Virus record (IMG/VR): IMGVR_UViG_3300042465_002900
Span: 1-24,990 of that record
DNA from: a virus
Direction: 5' to 3' (one strand)
Length of the DNA stretch: 24,990 nt
Part shown: positions 22,014 through 24,990 of the stretch, piece after piece
How positions within the stretch are numbered: the first letter of the stretch is position 1
How the letters are laid out: every line of letters begins with the position of its first letter
Notes under the pieces: model-generated
The model's database searches: none
What the model was told of the DNA's origin: nothing
Seen by the model: only the letters and a program-made list of their open reading frames with translations
Made by a program: the position numbers and the translations under genes

Positions 22014-22705
22014 AAACAGTGGCAATCGTTTCAGGCGGCATGGACAGCGTTGTATTGGCACACATGTTGTCAAGCGAAGGACATGACTTAACACTCGTTT
22101 CGTTTAACTACGGGCAACGCCACAGCAAAGAACTACTGTACGCCGCCCAATGCGCACAAGATTTAGAAGCACGCCACCACATTGTTGATTTGTCCAATGT
22201 GACTGCAATGCTTGACCAATCAGCATTAACCAATCCCAACATTGAAATTCCAGACGGACATTACGCAGAGGACACAATGCGAATCACTGTTGTGCCAAAC
22301 CGCAATGCAATCATGTTGAACATTGCCGCAGGTTTGGCAGTAAGCATTGGTGCAAACAAAGTTGCAACAGGTGTGCACGGTGGCGACCACTACATTTATC
22401 CCGACTGCCGACCAGCGTTTATTAAGGCAACTGATGCCATGTTGTGTGTTGCCACAGATGGCTTTGCAACCAAAGACTTTGGCGTGCTTGCACCATTCCT
22501 TAACTGGACAAAGGGCGATATTGCTCGCGAAGGCAACAGGTTAGGCGTTGACTTCACTAAGACATGGAGTTGCTACAAAGGCGGCGAGATACATTGTGGC
22601 GCTTGTGGAACATGCTTTGAACGCAGAGAAGCATTCGCAGAAGCAGAAGTGTTTGACTTTACTGAATATCTAGCCACACCCGAATACAACGACCCAAGGA
22701 AATAA
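22010..22705 (+). CDS. queC: 7-cyano-7-deazaguanine (preQ0) synthase QueC
   Basis: 231 residues. The PP-loop SGGMDS (8-13) binds ATP. YGQRH (34-38), VPNRN (95-99) and YPDCR (130-134) are conserved QueC motifs. The C-terminal zinc site is complete: Cys188, Cys196, Cys199 and Cys202 (SCYKGGEIHCGACGTCFERR). It turns CDG into preQ0 using ATP and ammonia. It is a free-standing QueC; the class II amidotransferase domain fused to QueC in some phages is absent from this protein. It overlaps the upstream gene and ends 1 base before queD. Confidence 0.95.
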   Translation: MKTVAIVSGGMDSVVLAHMLSSEGHDLTLVSFNYGQRHSKELLYAAQCAQDLEARHHIVDLSNVTAMLDQSALTNPNIEIPDGHYAEDTMRITVVPNRNAIMLNIAAGLAVSIGANKVATGVHGGDHYIYPDCRPAFIKATDAMLCVATDGFATKDFGVLAPFLNWTKGDIAREGNRLGVDFTKTWSCYKGGEIHCGACGTCFERREAFAEAEVFDFTEYLATPEYNDPRK

Positions 22706-22706
22706 C

Positions 22707-23060
22707 ATGTACACAATTACAAAGCAATTCACATTCAGCGCATCGCACCAACTAACTGGCTTGCCTGCCAATCACCAATGCGCCAGGTTGCATGGGCACA
22801 ACTACATTGTTGAGGCAGTGTTGCAAGCAAAGAAGGTTGATGCAGTTGGTTTCGTGCGCGACTACGGCGAACTCAGTTACATTGGCAACTACATTGACGC
22901 AGTGCTTGACCACAAACACTTGAATGATTTGTTTGAGTGCAACCCAACAGCAGAAAACATGGCACGAGTGCTGTACGACAAGTTCGTTGTGCAATACCCT
23001 GAACTCGTTGCCATACGCATTAGCGAAACAACAAAGACATGGGCTGAATACCGCAAGTGA
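22707..23060 (+). CDS. queD: 6-carboxy-5,6,7,8-tetrahydropterin synthase QueD
   Basis: 117 residues, the usual short form. The zinc ligands are His14 (SASHQL), His29 and His31 (RLHGHNY), with the catalytic Cys25 four residues before HGH. DHKHLND (68-74) supplies the His of the catalytic triad, PTAENMA (80-86) is a family hallmark and the terminal Glu107 in SETTKTW binds the pterin. It converts the FolE product to CPH4. AGGA at 22696-22700 serves as binding site. Confidence 0.95.
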   Translation: MYTITKQFTFSASHQLTGLPANHQCARLHGHNYIVEAVLQAKKVDAVGFVRDYGELSYIGNYIDAVLDHKHLNDLFECNPTAENMARVLYDKFVVQYPELVAIRISETTKTWAEYRK

Positions 23061-23062
23061 AA

Positions 23063-23118
23063 CGCCTGCACCTTTACCCCAAAGCACACAATCTCTCGCG
23101 TTACAACGCAACTGTGAG
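23063..23118 (+). repeat. Copy 2 of the 56-base two-part element, upstream of queE
   Basis: CGCCTGCACCTTTACCCCA (23063-23081) plus CTCGC-N8-ACGCAACTGTGAG (23095-23118) repeat copy 1 at 19936-19991 with the same spacing. It fills the only real gap in the operon, just before queE, so it may give queE and the FolE fusion gene a promoter of their own. Base identity outside the boxes is low. Confidence 0.65.
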
Positions 23119-23126
23119 TGCGTGAA

Positions 23127-23894
23127 ATGGCTGACTTTGACGCAATGAGCACGATTATGAACAAACAACCGCAACTCAGTTGGAGTGAATGTTTCGGCCC
23201 AACACTGCAAGGCGAAGGCAAACACATTGGCAAACAGTCGTATTTCATTCGGCTTGGCTTATGCAACCTTGATTGCAAATGGTGTGACACGCCTTACACA
23301 TGGGATTGGACAGGCAAGAACGGGCACAAGTATTCAAAGGCAATTGAGTTAAGGCGTTCAACTGTTAGTGAGTTAGCCGCCAAAGTGCCGGCAACATGCC
23401 AACATGTTGTGCTTACAGGTGGCGAACCAATGTTGCAACAAACAGCGTTGTTTGAATTGTGCACACTGTTGCGCGACAGAGGGCACAGTGTTGAGATAGA
23501 AACAAACGGCACAATCAAACCAAAGTCAAGAGACTGGCTACGCAACGCAGAACAACACAGTGACATTGGCGTTCAATTCAATGTGTCACCGAAGTTAGGT
23601 AACAGTGGCGTTGCATGGGAGATTGCAATTAACGAAGAAGCGTTGATTGAGTACAAACACCTTGGCGCAATCTTTAAGTTTGTTATCACTAATGCTGATG
23701 ACTTGGCACAGGTTGCGTACCTGCAGAACGCATTGCAACTGGCAAGCGATTCAATTTACATAATGCCTGAAGGACGCACACAACAAGAGATACTGGCGAA
23801 GTTGCCTGAACTGTTTGATGTGTGTGCGCAAGAAGGATATGTATTAACACCACGCCTACATGTGTTGGCGTTCAACGATAAGAGGGGCATATGA
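23127..23894 (+). CDS. queE: 7-carboxy-7-deazaguanine synthase QueE
   Basis: 255 residues from ATG 23127; a GTG at 23118 would add 3 residues but overlaps the conserved element. The radical SAM cluster motif is CNLDCKWC (CX3CX2C), in RLGLCNLDCKWCDTPYTWDW. TGGEPMLQ binds SAM, ETNGT and VSPKLG follow, and the end RLHVLAFNDKRGI is typical of QueE. It needs SAM and Mg to convert CPH4 to CDG, contracting the ring. The gene overlaps the FolE fusion gene by ATGA. Confidence 0.95.
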   Translation: MADFDAMSTIMNKQPQLSWSECFGPTLQGEGKHIGKQSYFIRLGLCNLDCKWCDTPYTWDWTGKNGHKYSKAIELRRSTVSELAAKVPATCQHVVLTGGEPMLQQTALFELCTLLRDRGHSVEIETNGTIKPKSRDWLRNAEQHSDIGVQFNVSPKLGNSGVAWEIAINEEALIEYKHLGAIFKFVITNADDLAQVAYLQNALQLASDSIYIMPEGRTQQEILAKLPELFDVCAQEGYVLTPRLHVLAFNDKRGI

Positions 23895-24772
23895 GACACA
23901 TCACATGGCTAGAGGTACAAGCAGAAGCAGAACGCATTGCAAAGACTTGGCGTGGGCGTTGCGACAATGTGTACGGCATACCGCAAGGTGGTGCGCCACT
24001 AGCAGTAATGGTTGCCTACATACTTGGCGTGCCGTTAGCGCAAGAGCCAAAGATAGGCATGAACACACTTGTTGTTGATGACTTAGTTGATTCAGGCAAA
24101 ACATTGAAACGCTATTTCGGCAAGCACCATGTTGATGCCGCCTTTCGCAAGAGCCACTCGCCAACGCACTATGCACCAGACGCAACCTGCATAGATGATT
24201 GGTTGTCGTTTCCGTGGGAGAAGAACGATGGTGCGCCTACAGATGGCGTTGTGCGCTTGCTCGAATACATTGGCGAAAACCCTGAGCGTGATGGTTTGCG
24301 TGATACGCCTGAGCGTGTACTGAAGGCAATGAAAGAGATGACTGTTGGTTACAACACCGACATTGCACAGTTGTTGTCCGTGTCGTTTGATGTGGACTTT
24401 GATGAATTGGTTGTTGTGCGCAATGTGCCTTTCAACAGCCTGTGCGAGCACCACATGTTGCCGTTCACTGGCACTGCAACCGTTGGCTACATACCTAAGA
24501 AGCGCATTGTTGGTTTGTCAAAACTTGCACGCCTTGTTGATGCGTATGCCAAACGCCTACAGGTGCAAGAGCGCATGACTAAACAGATTGCCGATGCAAT
24601 GCTTGAACACATTGACCCGCTTGGCTGTGGTGTTGTTGTGCGTGGCAATCATTCGTGCATGTCGTGCCGTGGCATTAACAAAACAGGTGAAATGGTTACG
24701 AGCAGTCTGCATGGCGTGTTGCGCAATGACGGCATTGCTCGCGCCGAGTTCCTCGCACTTGCAGGCTATTAA
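23891..24772 (+). CDS. folE: Xanthine-guanine phosphoribosyltransferase-like domain fused to GTP cyclohydrolase I (FolE)
   Basis: 293 residues in two domains. Residues 1-110 resemble E. coli Gpt: ITWLEVQAEAERIAKTW, GIPQGGAPLAVMVAYILGV, the PRPP loop VVDDLVDSGKT (61-71) and the end IDDWLSFPWE. Residues about 115-293 are FolE: EYIGENPERDGLRDTPERVL, SLCEHHMLPF (Cys185 and His188 zinc ligands), GLSKLARLVDAYAKRLQVQE and HSCMSCRGI (Cys256 as third ligand). FolE starts preQ0 synthesis by making dihydroneopterin triphosphate from GTP. The transferase may recycle guanine, the by-product of DpdA. Fusion of these two domains is unusual. The E. coli order of motifs is kept, but Gpt's segment between the two motifs is shortened. 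Confidence 0.9.
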   Translation: MRHITWLEVQAEAERIAKTWRGRCDNVYGIPQGGAPLAVMVAYILGVPLAQEPKIGMNTLVVDDLVDSGKTLKRYFGKHHVDAAFRKSHSPTHYAPDATCIDDWLSFPWEKNDGAPTDGVVRLLEYIGENPERDGLRDTPERVLKAMKEMTVGYNTDIAQLLSVSFDVDFDELVVVRNVPFNSLCEHHMLPFTGTATVGYIPKKRIVGLSKLARLVDAYAKRLQVQERMTKQIADAMLEHIDPLGCGVVVRGNHSCMSCRGINKTGEMVTSSLHGVLRNDGIARAEFLALAGY

Positions 24773-24801
24773 CTGCACTATTTGCTAACAAATACGCATG
24801 C

Positions 24802-24831
24802 TTGCCAAGGGCTATAAACAGCCCATATACT
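24802..24831 (+). promoter_or_regulatory. Sigma-70-type promoter, near-copy of that at 16316
   Basis: -35 TTGCCA (24802-24807), an 18-base spacer and -10 TATACT (24826-24831). The spacer carries GGGCT-ATAAAC-AGCCC (24809-24824), the same loop as in the first copy but with a different, still paired, stem. The conserved block ATGCTTGCCA extends to the left. The predicted start is near 24838. Confidence 0.7.
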
Positions 24832-24839
24832 TGTGGCAC

Positions 24840-24860
24840 GCTTCGGGAACAGCCCGTAGC
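24840..24860 (+). other. 5'-terminal mRNA stem-loop of the last operon
   Basis: GCT/AGC outer pairs, a T-T mismatch, then CGGG/CCCG around the loop AACAG. It starts 9 bases after the -10 box, mirroring 16353-16373, and is followed by ACACAAGGAGACAGCA before the ATG at 24880. Confidence 0.45.
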
Positions 24861-24879
24861 ACTACACAAGGAGACAGCA

Positions 24880-24990
24880 ATGACAACGCAAGCAACACAA
24901 ACAACTTGGTCGCAAGACGCAGACTGGTTGGAAACACAAGTCAAGGCGGCACAGTCCATGCTTGGCACAACACTCAGCAAAGAGTTGGAA
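24880..24990 (+). CDS. Start of an unidentified phage gene, 3' end outside window
   Basis: 37 codons are visible from the ATG at 24880, behind ACAAGGAGACAGCA and under the copy 2 promoter. The peptide begins MTTQATQTTWSQDADWLETQ and continues KAAQSMLGTTLSKELE. It is polar and Thr/Gln-rich at first. I do not recognise it. Too little is shown to guess a function. Confidence 0.7.
   Translation, partial: MTTQATQTTWSQDADWLETQVKAAQSMLGTTLSKELE

Overview
The window is a stretch of a tailed, long-tailed (siphovirus-type) bacteriophage genome. Every gene I can support is on the + strand, packed with short gaps or with ATGA/TAATG overlaps. The tail terminator, major tail protein, frameshifted tail chaperone and tape measure genes, the YqaJ exonuclease plus partner pair, and the Thr-rich linkers of the secreted proteins all look like phages of Actinobacteria. 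GC content is moderate, so a low-to-mid-GC aquatic actinobacterial host is plausible. The host is inference; no gene names it.

Layout. 1-4853: tail terminator (cut by the window edge), a small protein, major tail protein, tail assembly chaperones with a -1 slip site, a gp10-like protein and the tape measure protein. 4856-8731: minor tail protein, small virion proteins and two paralogous polyglycine fibre/adhesin proteins. 8733-10232: a secreted PA14-like, Thr-rich protein with a C-terminal membrane anchor. 10233-11360: lysis cassette (two small holin-like proteins, an M15 peptidase endolysin and a one-TM coiled-coil protein). 11478-14246: recombination and nucleic-acid genes (YqaJ-type exonuclease, SSAP-like partner, Cys-rich small protein, winged-helix protein, putative nuclease). 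14333-16281: replication-initiator-like protein, an unexpected second secreted muralytic enzyme, and two small HTH regulators. 16316-19912: an operon with its own strong promoter, encoding a COOH-NH2 amidoligase, a class II glutamine amidotransferase, a Lys-rich winged-helix protein and two unknowns, closed by a 17-bp terminator hairpin. 20085-24772: a 7-deazaguanine DNA-modification operon (ParB-like protein, DpdA-like transglycosylase, DUF6884-like protein, QueC, QueD, QueE and a phosphoribosyltransferase-FolE fusion). A last operon starts at a near-copy of the first promoter, and its first gene runs off the window.

How it fits together. FolE, QueD, QueE and QueC are all the enzymes needed to make preQ0 from GTP. 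The DpdA-like protein is then expected to exchange guanine in phage DNA for preQ0, possibly with the overlapping ParB-like protein in the role of DpdB. The phosphoribosyltransferase fused to FolE looks like xanthine-guanine phosphoribosyltransferase and could salvage the guanine that DpdA releases. The amidoligase/amidotransferase pair is a second, separate or cooperating, modification system. By eye the window is almost free of the 4-base palindromes GATC (one copy), ACGT and AGCT (none found), suggesting heavy past selection by restriction enzymes, which fits a phage that also modifies its guanines.

I saw no tRNA gene, rRNA, CRISPR array, insertion sequence, integrase or attachment site. 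No gene-free stretch reaches 300 bases.
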